DNA of 64,000 nt from positions 372,001-436,000 of the forward strand of contig CANMSE010000004.1 in the NCBI GenBank assembly GCA_947500555.1, in the 5' to 3' direction. The position numbers and the translations under genes are program-made. Origin of the DNA: an uncultured Fulvivirga sp. GTDB lineage: Bacteria; Bacteroidota; Bacteroidia; Cytophagales; Cyclobacteriaceae. Of this stretch, positions 54,953 through 64,000 are shown piece by piece (position 1 is the stretch's first letter; each line of letters opens with the position of its first letter). The notes under the pieces were generated by a model. That model was not told the origin of the DNA. It did no database searches and was given only the letters and a program-made list of their open reading frames with translations.

Positions 54953-56154
54953 TATAGTAAAAGTGAAATAATCATCTCAAGAATAAAGAAAACTCCTATT
55001 GCACTCAGGTAAATAACCCCCGTCAAAAAGAATTTGATAAAGCTTTTCAGCCACTTCTGCTTATATACATTTCGAAATGAGAGGTAGGAATAAGTGGATA
55101 CAATTAAGAAACCAATGCCATTGATCATACCTTGCATATCTTCATCTTTAATAAGATAGATAGTTATGAGAATAAATATACCATAAATGAGATAGGCAAA
55201 AGTGTGTAAGTGTAAAGCATGAACTATATGCTTTATGTATAATTCATTTCGTCTTATATACAGTAACTTAAGAATGAGTGCAAATATTGGAATGAGCATC
55301 AACATCATGATAGGTAAGTTCTTAGCTACAAAAGTCATTACTTGATCCGAGCTTGATCTCGTAATTCTTATAGCTTGCATAGCCATCAAATGGTCGAAAT
55401 AACCTAATTCACCCAATTTAAGAGAGTCATAAACTTGTGCATCGGTGATATCATCATTGTATTCATCGTCTAATTCTTCTATTTTCTTGAACTCGATTCG
55501 ATTAATAATAAAGTCACTCGAATCACTATCATCATAATATTGATTTTCAACCGTTGGTTTTTTTTGTAAAGAAATACCTTCAACAAGGTTGAGGGCAGTG
55601 GCTACAGAATCTCCAAGTGCTTCTCTTAATTTTAATTGTCTTGTTGTATCTAATCCTGAAAAAAAAGCTTTAAGACTATCTAAACTATTTTCACCATTTT
55701 TACTGTTAAGCAGTGTTTTTTCCCGTCCTGTTAGCGATGTAACTATTTTTGATCTTGTTGAGTCGGCCAATCCTTCCACATTTTGAAGGTCTACACTATT
55801 GGTCGTCTGTATTGCGGATTCACCTTCTTCGGAAATATATTGTGTAGCAATTGTTACAGTAAAGAAATAAAACAGGCTCACAATCAGATAAAAACGTACT
55901 GGATGGGCATAGGAGACACGTTTGCCACTGGTGTATTTATTTGTAAGATATCCTGGTTGTATAAAAAAAGGCTTAAAGGTTCTACCAAACCGAGAATCTA
56001 TGGCCAGATAGGTATTGAAAAAATCACCTATAAGCATATTAATGGAGACATTATTATCATTGTTCTCCTGACCGCATTTAGGGCAGTAGTTGTAAATACT
56101 GTCCAAAGTTGCATTGCAATTAGGGCATTGATGATGCTTTCTTCTTATTTTCAT
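54949..56154 (-). CDS. DUF3667 membrane protein with N-terminal zinc ribbon
   Basis: 401 residues. A zinc ribbon (Cys10, Cys13, Cys24, Cys27; CPNC and CPKCG) precedes the DUF3667 signature RFGRTFKPFFIQPGYLTNKYTSGKRVSYAHPVRFYLIVSLFYFF (about 57-100; first helix inside). A long hydrophilic stretch (about 110-265) follows, probably periplasmic, then four C-terminal helices. The role of the family is unknown. The convergent end overlaps hemL by 4 bases. Upstream 181 bases lack a clear promoter box. Confidence 0.85.
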   Translation of the reverse strand: MKIRRKHHQCPNCNATLDSIYNYCPKCGQENNDNNVSINMLIGDFFNTYLAIDSRFGRTFKPFFIQPGYLTNKYTSGKRVSYAHPVRFYLIVSLFYFFTVTIATQYISEEGESAIQTTNSVDLQNVEGLADSTRSKIVTSLTGREKTLLNSKNGENSLDSLKAFFSGLDTTRQLKLREALGDSVATALNLVEGISLQKKPTVENQYYDDSDSSDFIINRIEFKKIEELDDEYNDDITDAQVYDSLKLGELGYFDHLMAMQAIRITRSSSDQVMTFVAKNLPIMMLMLIPIFALILKLLYIRRNELYIKHIVHALHLHTFAYLIYGIFILITIYLIKDEDMQGMINGIGFLIVSTYSYLSFRNVYKQKWLKSFIKFFLTGVIYLSAIGVFFILEMIISLLLY

Positions 56155-56365
56155 TTCGGCTGAAAAAATCGAATTTATTAAAAAAAGTGGTCACATTAAT
56201 GCTACACATCGTATAAATCGGCATATTGATACTTTTTGGACTACTATATGCTGAAAAATCACCATATTTAAGGTTTCGAGTGTTGAGTAATACTATTTTT
56301 ATTACTTTTAAAGTTTAGAACACGCTGACTCTTTATTGAGATCATATTTTTTAATTAATAAGGCT

Positions 56366-57406
56366 GTGAAAAAACACTATATTTTTTTAATTCCTTGCCT
56401 CCTCTTTTTGGTATTAAGTGCTGAAGCACAAAGGCGATCTGATAAGAACCCAGTTACATATGAGGAACTTTATGATGAGCCTTATGAGATCAATAAGCTT
56501 TTTGTACAGTTTCAACCAATATATGGTGAGTTGTTTGTTACCAATGTCAATGCAGGTTTTGGTTTAGAAGTTTCTTACTTTCTAAAAGATAAGATGGATT
56601 TTAGGGTTCACGCTCGTAAGACTTATACCCAACAATTTGACTTATCTCGCGACATTGCAGAGAAAAATAGTAATGTAGAGAATATACCTAATGTTTATAA
56701 TTACTTTGAGTTAGGAGCAACCTATCATATTAAAGATTTTGATGAGAGTTCAAAAACTAAAATGTTTTTGTATCGAAAGAGTTATAAAGGAGACAAGTGG
56801 GCTGCCAGAGTGCCGTTGAATGTAGAAATACCATGTAAAGTACGTAAGATTTATGGAGCACGTTTGGGAGGGTTTTACTTTGATACCGCTATAGACGTGA
56901 ATAGAGCTCTCGACTCACAGGATAAAGATGTTTCAATTCTAATGAACGAAGAAAGTGGCCAGTCACTTCCAGCAACCATAACAGATGATAATGGCCAAGA
57001 AGATGAGCTAACTGTATTTAGTAATATGTCTACTGGAGGTATTTATGTTGGTGGATCTATGACATGGATAAAAAATGTGGCTGTAGATTTTGATAACAAG
57101 TACCAAGAGGGTGTTGATGATCTTATTTTTACAGCGTTTCTTGATTTGTTAATTGCCCCGTCCGTGTCTGTTGATGATGTTATCTATAATGGCCTTATGT
57201 ATTCTGCAGATGAGATTGATACAAGCATTATTGGTTTTAGAGCGGGACTTGATGGAAAATTTAACCGAACTCTTAGCTGGGGTTATGGTGGCGAAGTAGG
57301 AGTCAGACCAGGACTTAAAGGCAGAGGTTTCTATGCTTTAGTAAAAATTAGCTTTCCAATATATAGTACGAACCTCGATAATTCTGTTGAGGCATTCGGC
57401 AAATAA
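56366..57406 (+). CDS. Hypothetical exported, outer-membrane-like protein
   Basis: 346 residues from GTG 56366, which gives a standard signal peptide (KKHYIFLIPCLLFLVLSAEAQ); TTG 56336 would add ten residues. The mature part is strand-rich with barrel-like alternations (FGLEVSYFLKDKMDFRVHARKTY, YFELGATYHI, GYGGEVGVRPGLKGRGFYALVKISFP), so an outer-membrane beta-barrel is likely. It ends without an aromatic last residue, so this remains a guess. No recognised family. It stands between two unrelated genes, 71 bases before hutI. Confidence 0.65.
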   Translation: MKKHYIFLIPCLLFLVLSAEAQRRSDKNPVTYEELYDEPYEINKLFVQFQPIYGELFVTNVNAGFGLEVSYFLKDKMDFRVHARKTYTQQFDLSRDIAEKNSNVENIPNVYNYFELGATYHIKDFDESSKTKMFLYRKSYKGDKWAARVPLNVEIPCKVRKIYGARLGGFYFDTAIDVNRALDSQDKDVSILMNEESGQSLPATITDDNGQEDELTVFSNMSTGGIYVGGSMTWIKNVAVDFDNKYQEGVDDLIFTAFLDLLIAPSVSVDDVIYNGLMYSADEIDTSIIGFRAGLDGKFNRTLSWGYGGEVGVRPGLKGRGFYALVKISFPIYSTNLDNSVEAFGK

Positions 57407-57477
57407 GGTAATCATTTAGTTTGTTTACTACATGAGCCGGTTTAGGTCTTCATGGCACTTCTTTTTATTTTAGAAGG

Positions 57478-58710
57478 ATGAAAATTCTTATAAAGAATAT
57501 TAAAGGGCTGGTACAGGTAAGGGATAAGGGCTTGAAATGGGTTGCGGGCGCTGACATGGACAACCTTCCAATTATTTCTAATGCATATTTACTTCTTAAG
57601 GAGGGGTTAATCCATGATTATGGAAGTATGACGGATTTAGCTTCTTTAAGTGCTGATGAAGTAATTGATGGTACAGACAGGTTTGTATTCCCTTCATTTG
57701 TAGACTCACACACACATTTGGTTTTTGCAGCTAGTAGAGAGGAAGAATTTGTCTATAAAATAAAAGGCATGTCTTACGAAGAGATTGCCGCTAAAGGTGG
57801 TGGAATTCTAAATTCTGCTAAAAAATTACAAAATACATCAGAAGAAGAGCTTTTTGATAAAGCAATGACTCGTGCTCACGAAATCATTGGTTTTGGTACG
57901 GGTGCCGTTGAAATAAAGAGTGGATATGGACTTACTGTCAAGGATGAGCTAAAAATGCTAAGGGTTGCTCGAAAAATCGGGATTAATTCTCCATTAACAG
58001 TTAAGACTACTTTTCTGGGAGCTCATGCAGTGCCTAAAACCCACGACAAAAAAGATTATTTGAATCTTGTTATAAATGAAATGATTCCGGCAGTTGCTGA
58101 AGAAAATCTTGCCGACTATATCGATGCTTTTTGTGAGAAAGGTTTTTTCACCCCTGATGACACTGAACGAGTAATGGAGGCTGGGAAAAAATATGGTATG
58201 CGGCCTAAGATACATGCTAATCAACTGAGCATTTCCGGTGGTGTACAAGTAGGGGTGAAGACAGGTGCCATTAGTGTAGATCATTTAGAAGCTATGGGTC
58301 AGGAGGAAATTGATGCACTTAAAGGAACTGAGGTAATGCCCACACTTCTGCCAGGTGCCGCATTTTATCTAGGAACCAGTTACCCTCCAGCCAGGGAAAT
58401 GTTAGCTGCTGGATTGCCACTCGCAATAGCCTCTGATTATAACCCTGGGAGTGCACCGTGCGGAAAGATGTCTTTTATGTTGTCTTTGGCATCCATAAAG
58501 ATGAAAATGACTCCAGAGGAAACTATTAATGCCTCAACTATCAATACTGCTTATGCAATGAATTTATCTGATAGTCATGGTACTATTTCTAAAGGTAAAG
58601 TAGCTAATGTTTTTTTGACGAAGAAAATTCCTTCTATTGCTTATATACCATATGCTTTTGGAAGTAATATTATTGATGAAGTGATCTTGGAGGGTAGGAT
58701 TATTGACTAG
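57478..58710 (+). CDS. hutI: Imidazolonepropionase
   Basis: Third step of histidine degradation, opening the imidazolone ring. 410 residues of the amidohydrolase fold: VDSHTHLVFAASREEEF with metal ligands His78 and His80, GGGILNSA, GAVEIKSGYGLT, TFLGAHAVP, HANQLSISGG and the catalytic-metal Asp in ASDYNPGSAPCG. Length is normal. No other hut gene is within the window, so hutH and hutU must be elsewhere. Confidence 0.96.
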   Translation: MKILIKNIKGLVQVRDKGLKWVAGADMDNLPIISNAYLLLKEGLIHDYGSMTDLASLSADEVIDGTDRFVFPSFVDSHTHLVFAASREEEFVYKIKGMSYEEIAAKGGGILNSAKKLQNTSEEELFDKAMTRAHEIIGFGTGAVEIKSGYGLTVKDELKMLRVARKIGINSPLTVKTTFLGAHAVPKTHDKKDYLNLVINEMIPAVAEENLADYIDAFCEKGFFTPDDTERVMEAGKKYGMRPKIHANQLSISGGVQVGVKTGAISVDHLEAMGQEEIDALKGTEVMPTLLPGAAFYLGTSYPPAREMLAAGLPLAIASDYNPGSAPCGKMSFMLSLASIKMKMTPEETINASTINTAYAMNLSDSHGTISKGKVANVFLTKKIPSIAYIPYAFGSNIIDEVILEGRIID

Positions 58711-58783
58711 AACAATGTTCAGCCCATTTCTTTAATAGTTCAATTTGAAGTATATTACTTACTCAACCAAAGCTTAATATACT

Positions 58784-59032
58784 ATGTCAATTATTGCAAC
58801 TATTATTATTGGAGCCATTGCCGGATGGCTTGGGAGCCTTATTTACAAAGGAAGTGGTTTAGGCCTTTTAGGTAATATTATCGTTGGTATTATTGGAAGT
58901 TTTGTAGGTTATTGGTCCTTAGGGCTGCTCGGTATTAGTCTCGGTTCTGGGTGGATTGGAGCTATACTTACAGGTGCTATTGGAGCCATAATTATTCTTT
59001 TCTTAATTAATTTGATTAAAAAGAAAAGTTAG
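58784..59032 (+). CDS. GlsB/YeaQ/YmgE family membrane protein
   Basis: 82 residues and three glycine-rich helices, the family standard: IIIGAIAGWLGSLIYKGSGLGLLGNIIVGIIGSFVGYW, then GAILTGAIGAIIILFLINLIKKK. Often annotated as transglycosylase-associated, and frequently stress-induced; biochemical role not established. Separate gene ending at a bidirectional terminator. Confidence 0.92.
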   Translation: MSIIATIIIGAIAGWLGSLIYKGSGLGLLGNIIVGIIGSFVGYWSLGLLGISLGSGWIGAILTGAIGAIIILFLINLIKKKS

Positions 59033-59050
59033 AAAATCACAATCAGAGCT

Positions 59051-59092
59051 AAAAATCGGCAAGCTAACAATACTAAGGTTGCCGATTTTTTT
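59051..59092. terminator. Bidirectional terminator between GlsB-like gene and OsmC gene
   Basis: AAAAATCGGCAA (59051-59062) and TTGCCGATTTTT (59079-59090) are exact reverse complements over 12 bases. A T-run follows on both strands (TTTTTTT to 59092 on plus; the five A of the left arm on minus), suited to the two convergent genes. Confidence 0.88.
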
Positions 59093-59492
59093 ATGGTTTC
59101 GTAATATGACATTCAAATGTTACTTCGGCATTCAATGAACTCCGAACTGAACAATAGTTTTCTAAACCAAGTTTAGTAGCCTTCGTCAATTCTTCAACTG
59201 AAGCATCGGGTGAAGTAAGATTGAATATTAAATGAATTTTTGTAAATGCTTTAGGGTTATCTTTTTTTCTCATTCCCTCAGCTTCAACATTTAAGTCAAC
59301 TAGTTTTTTTCTTCTTTTTTGTATCATTAGCGCAACTTCAACAGCTATACAGCCGGATAAGGCGCTTAGTAACAACTGCATTGGAGACATATCCGTTTTG
59401 TCCTGCTGCTTCATATCTATTCTCACAGACTGGCCCTCTTCTGTGTTTGATATATACTCGTAGTCACTTCTGTATTTAGTGGTGATTTTCAT
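59091..59492 (-). CDS. OsmC-family protein
   Basis: 133 residues, the small OsmC fold. The two conserved cysteines of peroxide-reducing members are Cys48 (LLSALSGCIAVE) and Cys114 (GLENYCSV). MSPMQLLLSALSGC is the family signature. Proteins of this type reduce organic hydroperoxides using thiol partners, in the cytosol. Divergent from apt with only 23 bases between the start codons, so their promoters must overlap. Confidence 0.94.
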   Translation of the reverse strand: MKITTKYRSDYEYISNTEEGQSVRIDMKQQDKTDMSPMQLLLSALSGCIAVEVALMIQKRRKKLVDLNVEAEGMRKKDNPKAFTKIHLIFNLTSPDASVEELTKATKLGLENYCSVRSSLNAEVTFECHITKP

Positions 59493-59515
59493 ATTAATAA
59501 GGTATTTTTAGTTAA

Positions 59516-60046
59516 TTGGAAACTAGAGAAAAACTCAAGGCTAAAATAAGGGATGTTGAGAACTTCCCTAAGCCAGGCATCGTATTTAAAGACATTACTC
59601 CAGTTCTCGGAGATGCCGAATTATGTAAAGATATCACCTCGGACTTAGCAGGAAGATACAGTGATAAAAATATTAATGCCATTGCTGGAGTAGAGTCGAG
59701 AGGTTTTTTATTTGGGTTAATGTTGGCTTGTGAACTTAATATTCCATTTGTTCCAATCAGAAAATCAGGAAAACTACCATTTAGAACTATAAGTCATAGT
59801 TATGACCTCGAATACGGCAGTGCAACTATGGAAATTCATGAGGATGCTATTGAACCCAATTGGAATGTTCTAATCCATGATGATTTGTTAGCTACGGGAG
59901 GTACAGCCGCTGCCGCTGCCTCATTAATTAAAGCTTTAGAGGGTCGTATCTATGGGTTTTCCTTTTTGATTGACCTTACATTCTTAAACGGGGCAGGTCT
60001 GCTTAATAAATATTCCTCAAACATAAATTCATTAGTGAAGTATTAA
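59516..60046 (+). CDS. apt: Adenine phosphoribosyltransferase
   Basis: Purine salvage: adenine plus PRPP to AMP. 176 residues from TTG 59516; no ATG precedes the conserved core (first internal Met is about residue 69), so TTG is the start. Signatures: NFPKPGIVFKDITPVL (16-31), AGVESRGFLFG (57-67), RKSGKLPF and the PRPP loop VLIHDDLLATGGTAAAA (118-134). A near-consensus box TATTTTTA (59503-59510) ends 5 bases before the TTG. The stop overlaps the convergent regulator gene by 4 bases. Confidence 0.95.
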   Translation: METREKLKAKIRDVENFPKPGIVFKDITPVLGDAELCKDITSDLAGRYSDKNINAIAGVESRGFLFGLMLACELNIPFVPIRKSGKLPFRTISHSYDLEYGSATMEIHEDAIEPNWNVLIHDDLLATGGTAAAAASLIKALEGRIYGFSFLIDLTFLNGAGLLNKYSSNINSLVKY

Positions 60047-60474
60047 GCGTTGAAATGCTTATTTAAAAAATTAGTCAATACATCTTTGGTCAATGGTTTT
60101 GATAAGTAGTCATCGACCTGAGAATAACTATTGGCTTTGTCGATATCATCTCTGTTGACAGAAGAGGAGAGCATGCAAAGAATGACTTTCTTGCCCAATT
60201 TAGGCCAAATATCCTCAGCGTAACTATCTAAAAATTCCCAACCATTCATAATTGGCATATTGATGTCAAGCAATATTAAATCTGGAAAGTCTTCGTTATT
60301 TCCCAAATTATTTTTCAAAAATTCCAATGCTTCTTGACCTTTAAGGAAGGTTCTTACATGATTGCCAGAAACGCCACCTTTTTCAATAATTTTTCCATAG
60401 ATGAATCCTGAAATTTCGTCATCATCTATGATCATAACCTTTAAAGATTTCTTGTCTATTACGTCTAGCGTCAA
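60043..60474 (-). CDS. Single-domain CheY-like response regulator
   Basis: 143 residues, only a receiver domain: acidic IIDDDE (15-20), phospho-acceptor Asp70 in LILLDINMP, the switch Ser in CMLSSSV and Lys in YLSKPLT. Without an output domain it must act by protein contact. The first codon is TTG at 60474; starting at the internal Met would cut the first strand. No kinase is directly adjacent. The TPR-kinase operon 0.7 kb to the right already has its own regulator. Confidence 0.88.
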   Translation of the reverse strand: MTLDVIDKKSLKVMIIDDDEISGFIYGKIIEKGGVSGNHVRTFLKGQEALEFLKNNLGNNEDFPDLILLDINMPIMNGWEFLDSYAEDIWPKLGKKVILCMLSSSVNRDDIDKANSYSQVDDYLSKPLTKDVLTNFLNKHFNA

Positions 60475-60581
60475 TGTCTTAAGCTTTTATCATAATTCGG
60501 TAAACAAGTTACTTAAATTAATCAACAAGTTCAATATAGAAATTATACAACATTCTTGTCACTTCTACTGTTCTAGTAAAT

Positions 60582-61172
60582 ATGAGTCAGATAAACAAGA
60601 TTCCGATCTTTCCATTGAACATATTACCATTACCTGAAGAGCTTATTCCATTGCACATTTTTGAGCAAAAATATCGACAGTTGCTTGTTGATTTAGAAAA
60701 GCACGATTCAGAGTTTGGAATATTCTATGCTGTCCCTAAAAATGAAGACCGTGTTGGATCAATAGTAAAGTTGGAAAGCATACTTAAAAGATATGATACC
60801 GGTGAGTCTGATATAGTGGTCAAATGTGTCGATACATTTTTGATGTCAAGATATTATAAGAATTATAAAGATAAGCTTTATGCAGGTGGTGAAGTTCTTA
60901 GTTTAAAGGCCAATATTGATTATGAGGTGAGCAATCAGTTGCTTGAAGATTATAATAATTTCAGAAGTAAAGTTAATCCACAGTATGATGAGGATTTTGC
61001 TACAATTCATGATATAGCTAATGGCCTGGACTTGGATAACAATGACAGGTTAAAATATGTAAGAATATTGTCAATGAAAAAGAAAGAGCGTTTCTTGATG
61101 GAGCGACTGAAATACAAACACTATATTTTAGATCAGGAGCACAAATATAAAAATAGCTTTACGTTGAATTGA
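60582..61172 (+). CDS. LON N-terminal-type substrate-binding domain protein
   Basis: 196 residues with only the LON substrate-binding domain (PF02190), no AAA or protease part. Signature: IPIFPLNILPLPEELIPLHIFEQKYRQLLVDL (7-38), then FGIFYA, VGSIVKLESILKRYDTGESDIVVKC, and a helical C-terminal part rich in charge. Standalone proteins of this kind are common in bacteria, with an unclear role in protein recognition. It is convergent with the NarL-type regulator gene, 8 bases apart. Confidence 0.92.
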   Translation: MSQINKIPIFPLNILPLPEELIPLHIFEQKYRQLLVDLEKHDSEFGIFYAVPKNEDRVGSIVKLESILKRYDTGESDIVVKCVDTFLMSRYYKNYKDKLYAGGEVLSLKANIDYEVSNQLLEDYNNFRSKVNPQYDEDFATIHDIANGLDLDNNDRLKYVRILSMKKKERFLMERLKYKHYILDQEHKYKNSFTLN

Positions 61173-61180
61173 TTAATTGG

Positions 61181-61831
61181 TCAAAGGTCTATAAGCTTAT
61201 TTTTGATTGCATATTTGACCAATTCAACAGTCGATTTAAGTTCCAATTTACGCATGATATTAGCTTTATGAGATTCTACAGTTTTGATACTTATACCTAA
61301 CTTGTCAGCAATCTGTTTGTAAAGTAAACCATCTGAAAAAAGCTTTATAATTTCAATTTCTCTATCTGTCAATAATTGATCTTCAATAATAGATTCCTTA
61401 GAAATACTACTAATGAAACCTTCAAAAACAGTTAGAGCTATATTTGAGCCTACGTATCTCTTGTTTTTATGTACGGCAATAATGGCTTGATGTAATTCCT
61501 CCTTTTGAACATCTTTCGATAAAAAACCATGGGCCCCAGCTTTAATTGATTCAGTAATTGACTCTCTGTCAGTCATTGCAGAAAGGATCAGAATTTTGAG
61601 TTTTGGATAGGATTCCGTTATTATTTTGGCAATTTCTATTCCAGTAAGTCCGGGTAAAGTAATGTCCAATAGCAATAAATCTGGTTCCTTACTTTTTAGT
61701 GCTTCAAATAACTCTTTTCCATTTTCAAATTCACCAGTTACAGCAATTTCGGGATAAGCTACTAACATCATTTTTATGCCGTCTCTTACAACAGCATGAT
61801 CATCAACAATATAAATATCAGTTGTTTGCAT
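61181..61831 (-). CDS. NarL/FixJ-type response regulator
   Basis: 216 residues: receiver domain with YIVDDHAVVRDGIKMML (acidic pair), Asp56 in LLLLDITLPG, ILSAMTDRES and FLSKDV; then a LuxR-type helix-turn-helix (about 148-210) with LTDREIEIIKLFSDGLLYKQIADKLGISIKTVESHKANIMRKL. The ATG shares one base with the TAA of the histidine kinase gene (TAATG), so the two form one translational unit and are a cognate pair. Confidence 0.96.
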   Translation of the reverse strand: MQTTDIYIVDDHAVVRDGIKMMLVAYPEIAVTGEFENGKELFEALKSKEPDLLLLDITLPGLTGIEIAKIITESYPKLKILILSAMTDRESITESIKAGAHGFLSKDVQKEELHQAIIAVHKNKRYVGSNIALTVFEGFISSISKESIIEDQLLTDREIEIIKLFSDGLLYKQIADKLGISIKTVESHKANIMRKLELKSTVELVKYAIKNKLIDL

Positions 61832-63972
61832 TAAGCAGCGCTATTAATTTTCTGTCTCGGAAGAATTACATTGAAAGTAGAGCCTAAACCAAGTGTACTT
61901 TTAACGAAAATTTCTCCTTCATTTTTGTCGATAAACTCCTTGCATAAAATTAACCCAAGTCCGGTTCCTTTTTCCTTCGAATGCCCAATTTTTGAAGTAT
62001 CTTCTGTGATGTTGAAAAGCTTTTTAGTATCTGATTCAGTCATTCCAATACCATTGTCTTCAATTGCTACTTCCATTTTGTCATTATCGGGAGATGTTTT
62101 AATGATTACTTTTCCTCCTGGTTCTGTAAACTTTATGGCATTAGAAATTAAATTTCTGAATACTAGATCTATTGTCGGAGCATCGGCATAAACATGTCTG
62201 GAACTAGATAAATCTAAATCTATCTCTATATTCTTTTGATCGGCACTTTCTTCCAGCAACTGGATATTTTTCTCTAGGATTTCGTTTAAATCTAACAACT
62301 CTCGTTTTGGCTGAAGAGATTTAGTTTGGGATAAAGCCCATTGTAATAAGTTCTGTAACAAATTGACCAACTCTTCTGAAGAGTCTTTAAGGTTCTCCAA
62401 ATAACGCTGTAGTTCTTTTTCGGATAAGTGCTTAAAATTTTCAGATAGTCCAGTTGAAAGAGACTTGAAGGCAGATAGTGGGCTGCGCAGATCATGAGCT
62501 ATAATTGCGAAGAACTTGTCTTTGGCCGCATTGAGCTCTTCAAGACTTTCGTTTTTTAGTGAAAGCTCATTTTCTGATTGTTTTTTAAGTTGGTAGCTTC
62601 TATATATAGCAACGATAATACTTAACAAAAGCAAGCCTAGAATGATAAAAAGCACTCTGTTTCTTTTTGACTGCTCAAGTTCAAGCTCATTAAGCTCGTT
62701 TACTTTATTAAGTAGTTTAATTTCACTGTCTCTTTGAGAGATTTCAAAATTTGTCTCAAGTTTTGCTATATCTTCCAGTTTTTGCTGGTTTAATAGACCA
62801 TCTGAATAAGCGACAAACTTTTCGTGATATTCAAGCGCAGTTTGATAATCATTTTTTATCTTATAAAGGTTGTAAAGGGTATTTAGTAATTCTTTATAGG
62901 TTCCTATCCGTTTCAATTCTTCAGCTACTTCTAACGCATCCAAGGCAAATTTGGTAGCATTATTGATATCACCTGATTCTCTGTAAACAATGGAAAGGCT
63001 ATTCATTGAGCTCATTACTAAAGATTTGGCTTCAGCTTTCTGAAATATTCTTAAAGCTTTCAAATAGTTATCTTCAGACTTTTTCAAATTCCGTTTATCA
63101 TAATATGTACTACCGAGATTATAATAGGCATAAGCTACGCCTATGGTGTCTTGTAAACTTTGACTCATCTCCAGAGCTAGATTGTGTTGTAAAATTGCAC
63201 TATCATATTTTTTCAGTTGCCTATAAATATTGCCAGTATTCAAATAGCTAAAGCTCAAAGAGAAGGTATCTTTTTTTGCTTGCTGGATTTTGATTGATTT
63301 TTGGTTATACAACAAAGCCTTTTCAAAATTTTCTAGCCCTTTATAAACAATTGCCAGATTATTAAATGCAGTTGCAATTTCGTCTTGATCATTCAATTTT
63401 TTTTTTAATGCAAGTGAAGCTTGATAATTAGCTAAGGCTTCGACCATGTCACCCGCCTGAAAGTACGAACGGCCAAGGTTGTTATAGATAAAACTAACTC
63501 TGAGAGTATCTTTTAAGGTATTGAAATATTGTAAACTGGAATTAAAATTATTTATGGCAGATTGATAGTTATCCTGATTATGAAGTTCTAAACCTAAACT
63601 CATGTGGGCCTCTGCTTTTAAGGTATCATTATTGGTTAAGAGACTCATATTCAGAGCCTTTTTAATACTATCTACTCCGCTGTTATTCTGCTCACTTAGG
63701 GCAACACCTTGTAATAATAATGCTTTAATACCTTGGATTTTGTTATTTAGCGAACGTGCTAGTTCCTTAGCCTGAGCAGCATAATTTAAACTCTCTTCAA
63801 CTTGCTCAAACTGGCCTTCTGAAAAATAACTTAGTTGAATGAGCAACCGCAATTTTTCCTGACCAGTAGAATTGTGTAAGAGTACCTCCAGACTATCTCT
63901 ATAATTCTGTTTTTGGCCATAGGTATTAAAACAAGAGAGGAAGCATACAAAGGTCAAAAGCCAGATTCTCAT
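61831..63972 (-). CDS. TPR sensor histidine kinase
   Basis: 713 residues: signal peptide (1-20, ending NTYGQ), about eight TPR units (40-395), coiled coil, one helix (439-457), a second coiled coil, DHp domain with His493 in FFAIIAHDLRSP, and HATPase with NLISNAIKFTEPGG, IEDNGIGM and GTGLGLILCKEF. The layout matches the kinase in the nuo cluster, but this one has its own NarL-type partner downstream. The TPR region is predicted outside the cytoplasm. Only 28 bases of upstream sequence are in the window. Confidence 0.95.
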   Translation of the reverse strand: MRIWLLTFVCFLSCFNTYGQKQNYRDSLEVLLHNSTGQEKLRLLIQLSYFSEGQFEQVEESLNYAAQAKELARSLNNKIQGIKALLLQGVALSEQNNSGVDSIKKALNMSLLTNNDTLKAEAHMSLGLELHNQDNYQSAINNFNSSLQYFNTLKDTLRVSFIYNNLGRSYFQAGDMVEALANYQASLALKKKLNDQDEIATAFNNLAIVYKGLENFEKALLYNQKSIKIQQAKKDTFSLSFSYLNTGNIYRQLKKYDSAILQHNLALEMSQSLQDTIGVAYAYYNLGSTYYDKRNLKKSEDNYLKALRIFQKAEAKSLVMSSMNSLSIVYRESGDINNATKFALDALEVAEELKRIGTYKELLNTLYNLYKIKNDYQTALEYHEKFVAYSDGLLNQQKLEDIAKLETNFEISQRDSEIKLLNKVNELNELELEQSKRNRVLFIILGLLLLSIIVAIYRSYQLKKQSENELSLKNESLEELNAAKDKFFAIIAHDLRSPLSAFKSLSTGLSENFKHLSEKELQRYLENLKDSSEELVNLLQNLLQWALSQTKSLQPKRELLDLNEILEKNIQLLEESADQKNIEIDLDLSSSRHVYADAPTIDLVFRNLISNAIKFTEPGGKVIIKTSPDNDKMEVAIEDNGIGMTESDTKKLFNITEDTSKIGHSKEKGTGLGLILCKEFIDKNEGEIFVKSTLGLGSTFNVILPRQKINSAA

Positions 63973-64000
63973 TGAAAAATTATATGTTAAAGTGAATAGA

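Noticed and set aside
1..64000. tRNA or rRNA genes, CRISPR arrays, insertion sequences, prophage
   Set aside because: No intergenic stretch shows tRNA-like arms or regularly spaced repeats, and no transposase, integrase or phage structural protein was recognised.

Overview
The window is AT-rich bacterial DNA, densely coded on both strands, and looks like a chromosomal segment of a gliding or surface-living member of the Bacteroidota, most likely order Cytophagales. The grounds are a PorP/SprF-type outer-membrane protein divergent from a giant secreted protein with the gliding motility-associated C-terminal domain of type IX secretion; repeated TAnnTTTG promoter boxes upstream of genes; weak Shine-Dalgarno signals; many LytTR two-component systems and TPR-histidine kinases; and the long (628-residue) amidophosphoribosyltransferase form. 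No rRNA, tRNA, CRISPR array, phage or insertion sequence was seen, so this is mostly core genome with lineage-specific envelope and signalling genes.

Layout. 0-5 kb: the end of a family-2 glycosyltransferase, then tgt, an LptF/G permease and a DMT exporter in tight series, facing an AI-2E-family permease. 5-9.5 kb: a CutA-like protein, a GNAT, ispE and fabI separated by a perfect palindrome, a small membrane protein and murI. 9.5-21.3 kb: the membrane arm of complex I (nuoH-N) with a TPR sensor histidine kinase between nuoH and nuoI, followed directly by the PurF-like enzyme. 21.3-32.4 kb: a GT9 enzyme, an EVE protein, a tandem pair of secreted paralogues, pyrR-pyrB, DUF2784, an HxlR regulator divergent from a membrane protein across a palindromic operator candidate, sua5-pgk, a 53-residue membrane ORF and a NUDIX gene. 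32.4-38.7 kb: the giant type IX cargo, its PorP/SprF neighbour and a SUI1 factor.

38.7-49.2 kb is the most unusual part. Module A is two secreted three-repeat paralogues flanking a LytS-type kinase and a LytTR regulator. Module B is a secreted protein with eight motifs spaced exactly 34 residues apart, a LytS-type kinase, a second LytS-like protein that has lost both the phospho-accepting histidine and the N-box asparagine, and a LytTR regulator. A flotillin-like floA lies between the modules. An 18-bp perfect inverted repeat ends on the start codon of the module B kinase. I infer envelope-state sensing, but no function is proven by sequence.

49.2-64 kb: an M48 lipoprotein protease, guaA, a TPR/periplasmic-binding-fold protein overlapping hemL, a DUF3667 membrane protein, an exported protein, hutI, a GlsB/YeaQ protein, OsmC, apt, a CheY-like regulator, a LON-domain protein, and a NarL-type regulator with its TPR histidine kinase.
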